DNA of 64,000 nt from Paraburkholderia phosphatilytica. GTDB lineage: Bacteria; Pseudomonadota; Gammaproteobacteria; Burkholderiales; Burkholderiaceae. Below the pieces are notes generated by a model. That model saw only the letters and a list, made by a program, of their open reading frames with translations. It did not search any database and was not told where the DNA came from. The stretch lies in assembly GCF_003443895.1 (NCBI RefSeq), contig NZ_QQOA01000012.1:1294-65293 (forward strand), written 5' to 3'. The translations under genes were made by a program, and so were the position numbers. This document shows, piece after piece, positions 38,117-48,067 of the stretch. Position 1 is the stretch's first letter; each line of letters starts with the position of its first letter.

Positions 38117-38575
38117 CGTGAGTCTCCATGAAGCGACGGCGCCGCGCGGGTTCACGCCGCATGCCCGCCGTACACCGATGGTGAACGAGTATGCCACGCG
38201 CACCGCTGGCCGATCGAAGGTCTCTGATGCAACGAACCCGCCGCAACGAACCCGCGGCAACGAACCGCGAATGTCCCGAGTGTGGGACGAACCTTTCAGA
38301 ACGCCGTCATCTGCCCACGATTATTGTGCAAAACCCGGGCCCGCGGGCGACCTCTTTCACTTCCAGAGCGCTGTTACAGTCGGGAAACATCCCGCGATGC
38401 GCGGCCGCGACGGGCGTGGTGGCAGGCGGTCATTGCGCCGGCGCGACTCGACCTATGGTTTTCACCAGGCGAACGGGTCGATACCCGAAATAGCGAGCCG
38501 TTATCGTGCTGCGTCGCCGCGCGGCCCCGATGCCTATCGCATATAACCCGGCATACGGCATACCCCGTCGCCAGA
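38117..38575. other. Intergenic region between the glycosyltransferase and otsA
   Basis: About 460 bases, holding the promoter of the glycosyltransferase and the end of otsA. Open frames present are antisense continuations of neighbours. Nothing further recognised. Confidence 0.4.
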
Positions 38576-39973
38576 TCATGTGCGCGAGCGGGACGCCGGC
38601 ACCGCCTGCAGATCGTGCAGGAACGAATCGCGCCAGACGCCGAGATCATTCCTGCGCAGCGCGTCCATGTTGGTCTCGTGGCGCGACCTGCGCTCGTCGA
38701 GCGGCATCGACAGCGCACGCTGCAGCGCCTCGCACACGCCGGCGGAATCGTGCGGGTTGACGAGCAGCGCGGCCGTCAGTTCGGCGGCCGCGCCGGCGAA
38801 GGTGGACAGCACCAGCACGCCGGGATCGTCGGGATTCTGCGCCGCTACGTACTCTTTCGCGACGAGATTCATCCCATCGTGCAACGGCGTGACGAAGCCC
38901 ACCTGCGATTCGCGGAACAGCGACATCAGCTTCCAGCGGTCATAGCGCTGGTTCAGGTAGCGGATCGGCGTGTAGTCGAGGCCGGAGTATTTGCCGTTGA
39001 TTCGTCCTGCTTCGTATTCGAGTTCCTGGCGGATCTGCTGATAGGTCACGACGTCCGAGCGCGTGGGCGGCGCGATCTGCACGAGCGTGACGTTGCCGCG
39101 CCATTCCGGCGAACGTTCGAGCAGGTGCTCGAACGCGCGGAAGCGCTCGACGAGTCCCTTCGAATAGTCGAGCCGGTCCACGCTCATGATCAGCTTGCGG
39201 CCTTCCAGGCTCTGCTTCAGCTCGAGCACATGCTGACGGCTCTCGTAGCGCTTCGCCTGTTCGGCGATCTCGTCGGGGAAGATGCCGATCCGGTACACGC
39301 CGGTGCGCAGCGTGCGGCCGAACGCTTCGACACGATTGTCCTGGTCGACCTTGCCGTGGGCGTGGCGCGTGATGTAGTCGTGAAACGCGGTCTGGTCGCT
39401 GGTGGTCTGGAAGCCGACGAGGTCGTAGCAGCACAGCGACTTCACCAGTTCCTCGTGCGGCGGAATGTTGATCAGGATCTGCGGCGCGGGAAACGGAATG
39501 TGCAGGAAGAAGCCGATCCGGTTCGTGACGCCTTCGGCACGCAACGCTTCGGCGAACGGCAGCAGGTGGTAGTCGTGCACCCAGATGTCGTCGTCCGGCT
39601 TCAGCAGCTTCATCAACCGGTGCGCGAGCCACGCGTTCACGCGCCGGTAGCCCGCGTATTCGATGCGCTCGTAGCACGCGAGATCATTGCGGTAGTGGAA
39701 GACCGGCCACAGCGTCGCGTTCGAGAAGCCGCGATAGTACTGGTCGTAGTCCTTGCGCGTCAGGCCGACGGTCGCGAACGTCACGTTGCCGTCCTGCTCG
39801 AGCGTCGGGCCCGCGTTCGCGACGGTCTCGCTCACCACGTCGCCGCTCCAGCCGAACCAGACGCCGCCCTTCTCCTTCAGCGCGCCGAATACGCCGACCG
39901 CGAGGCCGCCCGCGGAGCCCTTTGTTTCGGTTGGTGTGGCTACCCGGTTGGATACGACGATCAGCCGGCTCAT
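38576..39973 (-). CDS. otsA: Trehalose-6-phosphate synthase
   Basis: A 465-residue GT20 enzyme making trehalose-6-phosphate from UDP-glucose and glucose-6-phosphate. MSRLIVVSNRVATP, the GGLAVG loop, WVHDYHLLPFAEAL, GFFLHIPFP, VDRLDYSKGLVERF and LHDGMNLVAKEYVAAQ are all typical OtsA blocks. Start ATG 39973 follows GGGAGGGG. No otsB is in the window. Osmotic and desiccation stress role. Confidence 0.97.
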   Translation of the reverse strand: MSRLIVVSNRVATPTETKGSAGGLAVGVFGALKEKGGVWFGWSGDVVSETVANAGPTLEQDGNVTFATVGLTRKDYDQYYRGFSNATLWPVFHYRNDLACYERIEYAGYRRVNAWLAHRLMKLLKPDDDIWVHDYHLLPFAEALRAEGVTNRIGFFLHIPFPAPQILINIPPHEELVKSLCCYDLVGFQTTSDQTAFHDYITRHAHGKVDQDNRVEAFGRTLRTGVYRIGIFPDEIAEQAKRYESRQHVLELKQSLEGRKLIMSVDRLDYSKGLVERFRAFEHLLERSPEWRGNVTLVQIAPPTRSDVVTYQQIRQELEYEAGRINGKYSGLDYTPIRYLNQRYDRWKLMSLFRESQVGFVTPLHDGMNLVAKEYVAAQNPDDPGVLVLSTFAGAAAELTAALLVNPHDSAGVCEALQRALSMPLDERRSRHETNMDALRRNDLGVWRDSFLHDLQAVPASRSRT

Positions 39974-40365
39974 CTCGGTTCCCCTCCCTGTTTTCATGCC
40001 GCGCGCAGCTTCGGGACCGCGCTTCTTCCGATATGACAGACGCGCGGTGGAATCGGTTGCACGTCAGTTACGTGACGATAGCGCGTACGCGGCGATCCCG
40101 CGACGACGCCGGCACAAGCGGGCCGGCTGCACGAGGGATCAAGCAGGATGTGCTCCCGGAAGCGCACACAGGTGTGCCCGAAAGCGTGAGAGGAAGATCG
40201 GAAGGACTACGACGCGGGTTGCGGCTGCGGCTGCATGCGGTGCCGCCCTGCCGGCAGTTCACGCATTTGCGAACCGGCTGGTCAGCCGGGCGCGCATCCG
40301 CGTCGCGGAACCGGCCCGCACACACCGCCGGCCGGCCGCAGCGGGCCGCCGGCGTCTTGCCGACA
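39974..40365. other. Intergenic region, no gene seen
   Basis: About 390 bases upstream of otsA. A GC-rich hairpin (CCGGCCGGCC region, about 40325-40360) sits just behind the Rap1a-like gene; no T-run. Otherwise nothing recognised. Confidence 0.4.
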
Positions 40366-40728
40366 TCAGTTGCTGTCAGCGGTCTTGCACGGGAACGCCT
40401 TGCCGAGCCCGAGCGACACTGCCGTGCTGGCGTTGAAACCCGACGCGGTGGGGTTGTCCGCGATGTACTTGCGAACCGCGTCGGTCAGTTGCTGCGAGCG
40501 CGCGTCCGGCGGCAGGCAGAAGTACTGACCGACGCGCGGACCCGTCGTGCCGCCGATCGCGTCGATCGTGTTGTAGACCCCGTCCGCCGCGCCTTCGATA
40601 TACGCTGCGCACGCGGCACGCGACGCGAGGTCTGTTTTCGTGCACAGCTTGTTGAGGTCGCCCCCCGTGAACGCCGCCGCCGATAACGGTACCGCCAGCG
40701 CGCCCGCGCAAATTAGAACCCGCAGCAT
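40366..40728 (-). CDS. Rap1a/Tai-family secreted protein
   Basis: A 120-residue exported protein: signal peptide to about residue 18 (LICAGALAVPLSAAA), then a small helical domain with four Cys (LCTKTD, ACAAYIEGAADG, FCLPPDA, FPCKTAD) like Rap1a/Tai-type immunity proteins of type VI secretion. No effector gene is adjacent, so an immunity role is only by family. Start 40728 has AAGGAA close upstream. Confidence 0.8.
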   Translation of the reverse strand: MLRVLICAGALAVPLSAAAFTGGDLNKLCTKTDLASRAACAAYIEGAADGVYNTIDAIGGTTGPRVGQYFCLPPDARSQQLTDAVRKYIADNPTASGFNASTAVSLGLGKAFPCKTADSN

Positions 40729-40813
40729 GGTCTTCCTTGATTGTGAGCGGTGAGAGATCCTGCGCCACGCGGTCTTTGCCGCGCCGGAAACGCGGACTCA
40801 GCCGCGCCGCCCG

Positions 40814-41590
40814 CTATTTTGCACTGTTTTGCGAAGGCGCTGGAGCCCCCGACGGCTTTTGCTGCTGCATCTGGTTCATGCGCGCGCTCAAACCCGCGAT
40901 TGCATCCGGCTCCTTGTACGCCTTCGCGAAATCGAGCGCGTTCAAGCCGATCTGGTTCTTGATCGTGATGTCGGCGCCGCTGTCGAGCAGGAGCTTGATC
41001 GTCGAGATATGGCCGCCGCGCGCCGCCATCATCAGCGGCGTCGTGCCGTTCGGCGAGCCCGCATCGATATAGGCCGAGTTGTCGAGCAGCAACTGCACGA
41101 CGTCGTCGTGGCCGTTCGAGGCCGCATAGTGCAGCGGCGTCCAGCCCTTCTTGTTGACTTCGGCGTCCTTCGAGATCAGCAGCTTCACGAGGTCGATGTC
41201 GCCGTTCAGCGACGCGAGCATCATCGCGTTTTCGCCTGCCTTGTCGAGGATCTCGATGTTGGTCTTCGGGTTCGCGATCAGCGCGGCCGCAACCTTGTCC
41301 GACTTCTCACGCGCGGCGAGCACGAGAAGCGGCAAGCCCTGGTCGTCGGTCATGTTCGGATCCATGCCGTGGGCGAGCTGCTTGTTGACCTCGTTGACGT
41401 CGTCGAACTTGACGGCCTTGATCATCGTGTCCGCTGGCGTGGCCTGGGCCTGGCCCGCGAACAGCGTCGCGCAGGCAACACTGCCTGCCAGCGCGACGCG
41501 CGCCGCGAGGCGGGTCAGCTTCGTGAAAGCTGGTTTGCGCGTAGCGCGCGAGGTCTGAGCGGAGGCGATTTCAATCATGCTGTTTATCAT
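40814..41590 (-). CDS. Exported ankyrin-repeat protein
   Basis: A 258-residue protein: long N-terminus with a signal-like helix (LAARVALAGSVACATLFAGQAQA, about 28-51), then about five ankyrin repeats (GLPLLVLAAREKS, GENAMMLASLNGDIDLVKLLI, GWTPLHYAASNGHDDVVQLLL, GTTPLMMAARGGHISTIKLLL, GLNALDFAKAYKE) and a Pro/Gln tail. Protein interaction scaffold, probably periplasmic. Start 41590 or 41578. 50 bases after tatD. Confidence 0.88.
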   Translation of the reverse strand: MINSMIEIASAQTSRATRKPAFTKLTRLAARVALAGSVACATLFAGQAQATPADTMIKAVKFDDVNEVNKQLAHGMDPNMTDDQGLPLLVLAAREKSDKVAAALIANPKTNIEILDKAGENAMMLASLNGDIDLVKLLISKDAEVNKKGWTPLHYAASNGHDDVVQLLLDNSAYIDAGSPNGTTPLMMAARGGHISTIKLLLDSGADITIKNQIGLNALDFAKAYKEPDAIAGLSARMNQMQQQKPSGAPAPSQNSAK

Positions 41591-41639
41591 TCTTTACTTT
41601 AGGAATATTTCCTATCCTGTTGATTAATCGTATTTTTTA

Positions 41640-42431
41640 TCACGCAACCTGAGGCTCGGGAATCTGGAACAGCCGGAAGAAATTCCGGCTGGTCGCGACA
41701 CCGAGCTCGTCGTCGCTCAAGCCGCGCTGCTGCGCGATAAAGCGTCCGACATGGCTGACGTACGCAGGTTCATTCGGCTTGCCGCGATACGGCACCGGCG
41801 CGAGGTACGGCGAATCGGTTTCGATCAGCAACTTGTCGATCGGCACGCGGCGCGCGACCTCCTGCACGTCGGTCGCGTTCTTGAACGTCACGATGCCGGA
41901 CAGCGAAATGTGGAAGTCCTGTTCGAGCGCGCGCTCGGCGACGGGCCATGCTTCGGTGAAGCAGTGCATCACGCCGCCCGGCTCGTCCGCGCGCTCTTCG
42001 GCCATGATCCGCAGTGTGTCGTCCGCCGACGAACGCGTGTGGATAATCAGTGGCTTGCCGGTGATGCGCGCGGCGCGGATGTGGGTGCGAAAACGCTCGC
42101 GCTGCCACTCCATGTCGGCGATCGTGCGGCCTTCGAGCCGATAGTAATCGAGCCCCGTCTCGCCGATCGCGACAACCTTCGGATGCGAAGCAAGCTCGAC
42201 CAGCTGTTCGACGCTCGGCTCCGCGGCGTCCTCGTGATCCGGATGCACGCCGACGGATGCGTAGACGTTGTCGTGCGCCGCCGCGATCGCGAGCACCGAC
42301 GGCAGCGTCTCGAGATCGACCGATACGCACAGTGCGTGCGTCACCTGGTTCGCGCGCATGTTCTCGAGCACCTGCGGCAGGCGGTCGGCGAGTCCTTCGA
42401 AATTGATGTGGCAGTGGGAATCGACAAACAT
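41640..42431 (-). CDS. TatD-family metal-dependent hydrolase
   Basis: A 263-residue TatD/YcfH-type deoxyribonuclease-like hydrolase. The metal motif DSHCHINF at residues 4-11, GVHPDH, GETGLDYYR, IHTRSS, MHCFTE and ETDSPYLAP are present. It ends the conserved mltG-tmk-holB-tatD group. Confidence 0.94.
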   Translation of the reverse strand: MFVDSHCHINFEGLADRLPQVLENMRANQVTHALCVSVDLETLPSVLAIAAAHDNVYASVGVHPDHEDAAEPSVEQLVELASHPKVVAIGETGLDYYRLEGRTIADMEWQRERFRTHIRAARITGKPLIIHTRSSADDTLRIMAEERADEPGGVMHCFTEAWPVAERALEQDFHISLSGIVTFKNATDVQEVARRVPIDKLLIETDSPYLAPVPYRGKPNEPAYVSHVGRFIAQQRGLSDDELGVATSRNFFRLFQIPEPQVA

Positions 42432-42497
42432 GTTCGAGGTCCTGCGTTTTCTATGGGTATGCGGTGGACGTGCTGCCGTCCATCGGATTGATCGGGT

Positions 42498-43028
42498 TCA
42501 GGCGTCGTGCGCGGCCTCGGGGCCGACCGGCGCGTCGAGGCGCCGGCCGAGAATCACGAGATCGCGCTCCACGCCATCCAGCACCGCCACGCGCGGCAGC
42601 GTGCCCCAGTCGGCGAAACCGAAGCTGCGGAAGAGCCGCAGGCTCGCCACGTTGTGACCGAAGATGAAGCCGAGCACGGTATCGATGCCGAGCCCCGGCG
42701 CCTTGTCCAGCGCGGCCGCGAGCAGCTGCCTGCCGAGCCCCTTGCCGCGCGCGCGCTCATCCAGATAGATGCTCACTTCCGCGGTGCGCTGGTAGGCGGG
42801 CCGGCCGTAGAAATCGGAAAAGCTGAGCCACGCGATCATCTGCCCGCCCTCTTCGACGACCCACAGCGGCCGCGTCTTCGGCCCATGCGCGTGAAACCAC
42901 GCGACGCGGCTCTCGACGCTCACTGGCTCGAGATCCGCCGTGACGTCGCGCGACGGCACGGTCGAATTGTAGATCGCGACGATGGCGGGCAGATCGTCGA
43001 GCGTGGCGTCGCGGTATGGCAGGGTCAT
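42498..43028 (-). CDS. GNAT-family N-acetyltransferase (phosphinothricin-type)
   Basis: A 176-residue GNAT enzyme. [18 protein letters not shown] at the N-terminus and [11 protein letters not shown] (the Q/RxxGxG/A CoA loop, residues about 95-105) with FGFADWG fit the phosphinothricin/methionine sulfoximine acetyltransferase branch. ATG 43028 was chosen by family. Inserted between holB and tatD. Confidence 0.92.
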   Translation of the reverse strand: MTLPYRDATLDDLPAIVAIYNSTVPSRDVTADLEPVSVESRVAWFHAHGPKTRPLWVVEEGGQMIAWLSFSDFYGRPAYQRTAEVSIYLDERARGKGLGRQLLAAALDKAPGLGIDTVLGFIFGHNVASLRLFRSFGFADWGTLPRVAVLDGVERDLVILGRRLDAPVGPEAAHDA

Positions 43029-43070
43029 GGCACAAGGTCCGGTTCGATGCCCGAAGCGTAACAAGATGGA

Positions 43071-44114
43071 TCAGGCGCGCGCGAACAGGTCGCGGTAGCC
43101 GAGGAACAGATCTTCGAATACGAGCCGCGCGTTCAGCGGGTGATTCTCCACCGCGCGTTGCCGCGTGACCGCCTTCATGAAACGCGTGAATGCGCCGACG
43201 TCCAGCTCCGCCGCGCAGCGCGCGAGCGACTTCGACGCCGCCGGGAAATAGCGCGGCGCGCCCGCGGTCCGTTGTGCGAGCAGATCGTAGAGCCAGCGCT
43301 GCAGCCAGCCGAGCACGAGCGGCACCGGCAGCTTCTGCAGCGCCTCGCCGCACGCGAACGGATCGCATCCGCCGCCTGCTGCGAGCTGCTTCAGCGTCCA
43401 GTCGCGCAGCGTACGGCTCTCGTCACTCGCGAACGCGAGTGCGGCGAGCGGCGCACCGCCAGCTTCGGCCAGCAGCGCGTCGGCATCGTCGACGCCCTGC
43501 GCGCGCAGCCACGCAACCGCCGGCTCCGGCGCCGGCGTGCCCATCGGCCACTGGCGGCAACGGCTGATGATGGTCGGCAGCAGCCGGTCGATGCGCGCGG
43601 ATACCAGGAGGAACACGACGCCCGACGGTGGCTCCTCGAGCGTCTTCAGCAGCGCATTCGCCGCAGCGACGTTGAGCGCCTCGGCCGGATACAGCACGAC
43701 GACGCGCGCGCCGCCGCGATGCGAGCCGACTCCGCAGAAGTCGAGCAGCCCGCGCACCTGCTCGATCTTGATCTCCTTGCTGGGCGTACGGGTCTTCTTG
43801 CCGTCGTCGCCGTCGCTCTTGTCGGCTTTTTCGTCGTCGGCATTCGCGGTGAGACCCGCTTCGGCCGCGAGCGCCTCAGGCACGACGATCCGGTAATCCA
43901 GATGGTTGCCCTGCCTGAACCACGTGCACGCGGGGCAGCTGTTGCATGGCTCGCCGTTCGGCAATTGCGCCTCGCACAGCAGGCCCTGCGCGAGATGCTG
44001 CGCGAACCGCAGCTTGCCGATACCTGCCTGGCCGTGCAGCAGCAGCGCATGCGGCCACTGCGGGCGCAGTTGCTGAAGGCGGTTCCAGTCGTCGGTTTGC
44101 CAAGGAAAAGTCAT
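43071..44114 (-). CDS. holB: DNA polymerase III subunit delta'
   Basis: A 347-residue clamp-loader subunit. GQAGIGKL replaces the normal P-loop, as in other delta' proteins; the zinc module CEAQLPNGEPCNSCPAC (residues about 47-63), an SRC motif (IISRCRQWP) and the central NALLKTLEEPP block are present. A charged insertion (DDEKADKSDGDDGKK, about 90-110) is not seen in E. coli. 20 bases after tmk. Confidence 0.95.
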   Translation of the reverse strand: MTFPWQTDDWNRLQQLRPQWPHALLLHGQAGIGKLRFAQHLAQGLLCEAQLPNGEPCNSCPACTWFRQGNHLDYRIVVPEALAAEAGLTANADDEKADKSDGDDGKKTRTPSKEIKIEQVRGLLDFCGVGSHRGGARVVVLYPAEALNVAAANALLKTLEEPPSGVVFLLVSARIDRLLPTIISRCRQWPMGTPAPEPAVAWLRAQGVDDADALLAEAGGAPLAALAFASDESRTLRDWTLKQLAAGGGCDPFACGEALQKLPVPLVLGWLQRWLYDLLAQRTAGAPRYFPAASKSLARCAAELDVGAFTRFMKAVTRQRAVENHPLNARLVFEDLFLGYRDLFARA

Positions 44115-44133
44115 CGTGTTTAACTATTAATAT

Positions 44134-44754
44134 TCAGAGGCTTGCAATGATTTCTTCAAGTTGATTCCGGATCTGCGCGATGCTTCGCGTCGAGTCGATC
44201 ACCGCGAAGCGATACGGCGCTTCCTCGACACGACGCAGATACTCGGCGCGCGTGCGCGTGAAAAACGCCTCCGACTCGCTTTCGAAGCGGTCCGGATCGC
44301 GCACCGATGCGCGGCGCTCGCCGGCGGTATCCGGCGGCAGGTCGAACAGGATCGTCAGGTCCGGCTGGAAGCCGCCCTGCACCCAGCGTTCTAGCGCTTC
44401 GAGCTTGTCGCGCGGCAAGCCGCGGCCGCCGCCCTGATACGCGAACGTCGCGTCGGTGAAGCGGTCGGACAGCACCCAGTCGCCACGCGCGAGTGCGGGC
44501 TCGATCACCTGCGCGAGATGCTCGCGGCGCGCCGCGAACATCAGCAGCGCTTCGGTTTCGAGGTCCATCGGCTGGTGCAGCAGGATGTCGCGCAGCGACT
44601 CGCCAAGCGGCGTGCCGCCCGGCTCACGGGTCATGACGACCGAGCGGCCCGCCGGCTCGACCTTCACCGCCAGCCGGTCGCGAAACCAGCCGAGGTGGGT
44701 CGTCTTGCCGGCACCATCGATGCCCTCGAACGTGATGAATTTGCCCCGCGCCAT
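44134..44754 (-). CDS. tmk: Thymidylate kinase
   Basis: A 206-residue kinase phosphorylating dTMP. P-loop [12 protein letters not shown] (residues 7-18), [30 protein letters not shown] and the DPDRFE region are typical. The stop of mltG overlaps the start (ATGATG); either ATG at 44757 or 44754 may be used. Confidence 0.96.
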   Translation of the reverse strand: MARGKFITFEGIDGAGKTTHLGWFRDRLAVKVEPAGRSVVMTREPGGTPLGESLRDILLHQPMDLETEALLMFAARREHLAQVIEPALARGDWVLSDRFTDATFAYQGGGRGLPRDKLEALERWVQGGFQPDLTILFDLPPDTAGERRASVRDPDRFESESEAFFTRTRAEYLRRVEEAPYRFAVIDSTRSIAQIRNQLEEIIASL

Positions 44755-45776
44755 CATTGACCTCGAATGTATTTGTCGACGGCCTTGTTGTGATCGCCGA
44801 GCGTGTCTGAAAAGATGCTGCTGCCGTCGCCCTTCGAGACGAAGTACAGCGCCGGGCTCGCGGCCGGATTCATCGCCGCCTGCAGCGACGCGACGCCCGG
44901 CAGCGAGATCGGCGTGGGCGGCAGGCCTTGCCGCAGATAGGTATTGTAGGGAGTGTCCGTCTGCAGGTCTTTCTTGTGGAGATGACCGTTGTAGCCTTCG
45001 CCCATGCCGTAGATCACGCTCGGGTCGGTCTGCAGCGGCATGCCCGCGCGCAGCCGGTTCGTGAGCACCGCCGCGACGAGCGGCCGGTCGGTGGCGCGGC
45101 CGGTTTCCTTCTCGATGATCGACGCCATCGTCAGCGCTTCGTAGGGCGTGCGGTACGGCAGCCCTGTCGCGCGGCCATTCCACGCCTCGGCGAGGCGCAG
45201 CTGCATCTCGCGATACGCGCGGCGGTACACGTCGAGATCGCTCGTGTCCTTGTCGAACAGGTAGGTGTCGGGGAAGAACAGCCCCTCGCCATTGCCCGCC
45301 ATCACGCCCGGCGCATCGGGCGGCACGCCGATCGCCTTCAGGATGTCCGCATCCGACATGCCGACGCTGTCGTGCTTCAGTGCCGGATTCGAATCGAGCT
45401 CGGCACGCATGTGTTTGAAGGTCCAGCCTTCGATGATGGTGGCGACGTACTCGTTGACGTCGCCGCGCGCGAGCTTCTGCAGCACCTCGTAGGGCGTGAT
45501 GCCGGCCTTGAACTCGTAGTTGCCGGATTTGAGCTGCGTCTGCAGCCCGAGCACGCGCGTCATGATCACGAACAGCTCCGGTTCGACCGGCACGCCGCCG
45601 CGGATCAGCTGAGCCGTGACGCCGCGCACGCTGCTGTGCGGCTTGACCGTGACATCGAGCTGAGGGCTGGCGAGTGCGACCGGCGAATTCGCCCAGCGAT
45701 AAACGCCAAAACCTGCTGCAACGGCCAGCACGACGAGCGTCGCGCCGGCGATGACACATTTCTTCAAGAGGGACAT
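44754..45776 (-). CDS. mltG: Endolytic murein transglycosylase
   Basis: A 340-residue YceG/MltG protein that cleaves nascent peptidoglycan. One N-terminal membrane helix ([19 protein letters not shown]), a LysM-like region ([16 protein letters not shown]) and the catalytic-Glu block [17 protein letters not shown] are present. ATG 45776 is the family start; the frame is open upstream but into the prophage boundary region. It heads the mltG-tmk-holB-GNAT-tatD run. Confidence 0.95.
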   Translation of the reverse strand: MSLLKKCVIAGATLVVLAVAAGFGVYRWANSPVALASPQLDVTVKPHSSVRGVTAQLIRGGVPVEPELFVIMTRVLGLQTQLKSGNYEFKAGITPYEVLQKLARGDVNEYVATIIEGWTFKHMRAELDSNPALKHDSVGMSDADILKAIGVPPDAPGVMAGNGEGLFFPDTYLFDKDTSDLDVYRRAYREMQLRLAEAWNGRATGLPYRTPYEALTMASIIEKETGRATDRPLVAAVLTNRLRAGMPLQTDPSVIYGMGEGYNGHLHKKDLQTDTPYNTYLRQGLPPTPISLPGVASLQAAMNPAASPALYFVSKGDGSSIFSDTLGDHNKAVDKYIRGQ

Positions 45777-46003
45777 GAAAACGAGACCAGGGTGGACCCC
45801 ATATAATATCGGAATTTCGATGCAAAGGGGCTTTCTCGCAACAGCTTGATTTGCCGGGTGAATCCCCCGCAAAGCCGCTCTGCGCTTGGGTTCTGGCTTG
45901 TGTGCGTCGTGGTTGGTTGTGGCCGGTAATGGCGCGTTGTGGTTGATCGTTAGTGTGCCAGTGTGCTAAAAAGTGTGCCACGGCACACCGCGAGAAACGC
46001 ACT
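45777..46003. other. Host-prophage boundary region (attachment site expected here)
   Basis: The 227 bases between mltG and the integrase. No tRNA is seen. Three copies of GTGTGC and a GTGTGCC/GGCACAC inverted repeat (about 45973-45990) lie just before the integrase and could be integrase or excisionase sites. The exact attachment core cannot be given without the other end. Confidence 0.45.
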
Positions 46004-47095
46004 ATGGCATCGATCACCGCGCGCACTGGCGCCAATGGAAAAACGACCTACAAGGCGCAAGTCCGCATCAGGCGGAACGGCATTATCGTACACCAAGAGA
46101 CGAAGACATTCGACCGACGAGCGGCGGCCGACTCGTGGGGTAAAAAGCGCGAGGTTGAGCTTGCGCAGCCTGGGGCGCTCGAAGGGCCTAAGGTTAGTGA
46201 CCCGCCGCTTTCCGATGTCATCAAAAAATACCTGTCGGAATCGAAGCGGCTGGCGTCCGGCAAGGTCAATGCCCTGACGCTGATCGCAGATGCTTCGCTC
46301 GGGAAGCTTCCGTGCTCGATGGTTACGCCGAACGCGATCATAGAGTATGGCCGTGAACAGGAAAAGAAGGGTAACAAGCCGTCCACTACGGCCAACTACC
46401 TGTCACACCTTCGAGCCGTGTTCAAGGTCGCACAGCCCGCGTGGGGCTATCCACTTCGCAAGGCAGTGATTATCGAGGGTAACGACGTCTTGCACGAGCT
46501 TGGGCTTTCGTCATCGTCAGACTCTCGCGACCGGCGTCCGTCGATCGAGGAAATTTCGCAAATCGTTGAATGGCTGTACGCTCGCTGGCTCAAACGCCAA
46601 GACACGGCGCCGTATCACCTGATGGTACTTTTTGCGATGTTCTCGGCGAGACGTGCCAGCGAAATCCGGCGCATGAAGTGGTCCGACATTGATCGTACGG
46701 GCTGTAGGCTGCTCGTGTTCGACATGAAAGACCCGCGCAAGAAAATCGGAAATCACGTATGGGTCGAAATGACCTATGAAGCGCTTCGCGTCGTGAGCGC
46801 TGCGCCTCGCGCTGGAGACGTGATTTTCCCGTATGGGAAAGCGGCTGTGAGCGGCGCATTCAAAGAAGCGTGCGACGCGCTCAAGATAGAGGATTTGCGG
46901 TTTCACGACCTCCGTCACGAAGGCGTTTCCCGCTTGTTCGAAATGGGTTTCAGTATCCCGTCCGTTGCCGCGATGAGCGGCCACAAGACATGGATTCACC
47001 TGAAACGCTACGCCCACATACGGGCATCCGGAGACAAGTACGCGCGATGGAAGTGGTTAGATTTGATTGCGCCGCTTCCGCAGCGCTTCAGTTGA
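46004..47095 (+). CDS. Phage tyrosine integrase
   Basis: A 363-residue site-specific recombinase that inserts and excises the prophage. The catalytic residues are visible: Arg in [12 protein letters not shown], Lys in DMKDPRKK, the HxxR box FHDLRHEG, His in SGHKTWIHL and the Tyr of KRYAHI. The N-terminal arm-binding domain reads [24 protein letters not shown] 46004 was chosen over an upstream ATG by family. It reads into the prophage and is convergent with the leftward early genes. Confidence 0.96.
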   Translation: MASITARTGANGKTTYKAQVRIRRNGIIVHQETKTFDRRAAADSWGKKREVELAQPGALEGPKVSDPPLSDVIKKYLSESKRLASGKVNALTLIADASLGKLPCSMVTPNAIIEYGREQEKKGNKPSTTANYLSHLRAVFKVAQPAWGYPLRKAVIIEGNDVLHELGLSSSSDSRDRRPSIEEISQIVEWLYARWLKRQDTAPYHLMVLFAMFSARRASEIRRMKWSDIDRTGCRLLVFDMKDPRKKIGNHVWVEMTYEALRVVSAAPRAGDVIFPYGKAAVSGAFKEACDALKIEDLRFHDLRHEGVSRLFEMGFSIPSVAAMSGHKTWIHLKRYAHIRASGDKYARWKWLDLIAPLPQRFS

Positions 47096-47354
47096 TTCCG
47101 CAAAGCTGGTTGCATTCCTTCACGGCCGCCGCCCGCTGAGCATCGATGTACGCGGCAAGGTCCGCGATGTGTACGCCTCGCGCGGTCTTTGCGCTTTTGT
47201 CTGCGCGCATCACAGGAAGCGCGATTTCCCCACGATTGATTTTGCGCGTCATATTGTGCGCGTCCAGGTGTGGAAAGTAGGCCGCCCGAACCTCATCGAG
47301 CGGAACCACTGCGCGGCCGTTGAATTGCGCCATCAAGAGAAATTGCGTGTTCAT
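47088..47354 (-). CDS. PrtN-family DNA-binding protein
   Basis: An 88-residue protein: MNTQFLLMAQFNGRAVVPLDEV ... AAYFPHLDAHNMTRKINRGEIALP is the pyocin activator PrtN family. In prophages such a gene next to the integrase often acts as an excisionase-like or regulatory DNA-binding protein. It overlaps the integrase 3' end by 8 bases. Confidence 0.85.
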   Translation of the reverse strand: MNTQFLLMAQFNGRAVVPLDEVRAAYFPHLDAHNMTRKINRGEIALPVMRADKSAKTARGVHIADLAAYIDAQRAAAVKECNQLCGIN

Positions 47355-47362
47355 GCTGCGTG

Positions 47363-47701
47363 TTACCTGCCCCGCGCCAGCATCGCAAGCGCGCGATGCG
47401 ATGCCAAATCGTTCCCGTACCCGTCGTATGTGCGACGGTCCCAATCGGCCGCTTTCGGCGGCTCCTGCTCCCTCGCCGTGATTGCGTCGATCGTCTCTTG
47501 CGGCGCACGGCGGTAGGTGAAAAAACCGCCCGCATACGTGCGCAGAACTCGACCCGACGTCACGAGCGCGCCCAGCGACTCCATGCATTCGTATCGCGAA
47601 AGCTCATCGACGCACCCCACGCGATCGAGCACGTCATCGCCCCCGTAGGCTTCCCCTTCCATCATCGCGGACAGCACGCCTTGTTCGTCGGTCCTAGTCA
47701 T
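47363..47701 (-). CDS. Hypothetical phage protein
   Basis: A 112-residue protein, helix-rich in its first half with a possible winged-helix look (LSRYECMESLGALVTSGRVLRTYAGGFFTYRR). It overlaps the Ref gene by 8 bases and precedes PrtN by 8. Family not recognised. Confidence 0.6.
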   Translation of the reverse strand: MTRTDEQGVLSAMMEGEAYGGDDVLDRVGCVDELSRYECMESLGALVTSGRVLRTYAGGFFTYRRAPQETIDAITAREQEPPKAADWDRRTYDGYGNDLASHRALAMLARGR

Positions 47702-48020
47702 TGAACACCCGTTCCTGTGTTGGGACGTGCTCCAGCAACGTCCGCTGTGTGTCTATCAGCAAATCCATTTCACGGAATCCGAAGTATTCGAAATACTCGT
47801 CGTCCCCCATGTCGTGAATCCCTTCGCCGCTGTGCTGGTGATGGTGTCCGCATACGGGGATGGTCTGATAGTTGCTGCTCCTGCCCCATCCGCCCCGCCC
47901 TCGTATGCGGTGGTGTACAGCGGCCTGCATGCCGTCTACGTCATGCCCTAGCCGCCTACACACCGCGCACCCCAGCATCGCGACGCGCCCCATGTACCGC
48001 CTTTCTGCTGCTGTCGCCAT
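47694..48020 (-). CDS. Ref-like RecA-dependent nuclease (HNH fold)
   Basis: A 108-residue protein like the C-terminal nuclease of phage P1 Ref: CAVCRRLGHDV, VHHRIRGRGGWGRSSNYQTIPVCGHHHQHSGEGIH gives the HNH-type metal site with HH and HHH. Ref nucleases cut at RecA-bound DNA. GAGGG precedes ATG 48020. It has its own promoter region with ACTATCAC/GTGATAGT. Confidence 0.85.
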   Translation of the reverse strand: MATAAERRYMGRVAMLGCAVCRRLGHDVDGMQAAVHHRIRGRGGWGRSSNYQTIPVCGHHHQHSGEGIHDMGDDEYFEYFGFREMDLLIDTQRTLLEHVPTQERVFND

Positions 48021-48034
48021 TCACTACCCTCAAA

Positions 48035-48064
48035 TACTATCACTTAAACATACCACTGTGATAG
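48035..48064 (-). promoter_or_regulatory. Variant dispersed operator upstream of Ref
   Basis: An 8-bp inverted repeat ACTATCAC/GTGATAGT (48035-48042, 48057-48064) with a 14-base centre. On the minus strand GATAG abuts TATTTG, as in the other sites, but the spacing differs from the N5 form. Confidence 0.5.
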
Positions 48065-48067
48065 TTT

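Noticed and set aside
44755..46035. N-terminal extension of thymidylate kinase
   Set aside because: Runs antisense frame over mltG; the P-loop protein starts at 44754.
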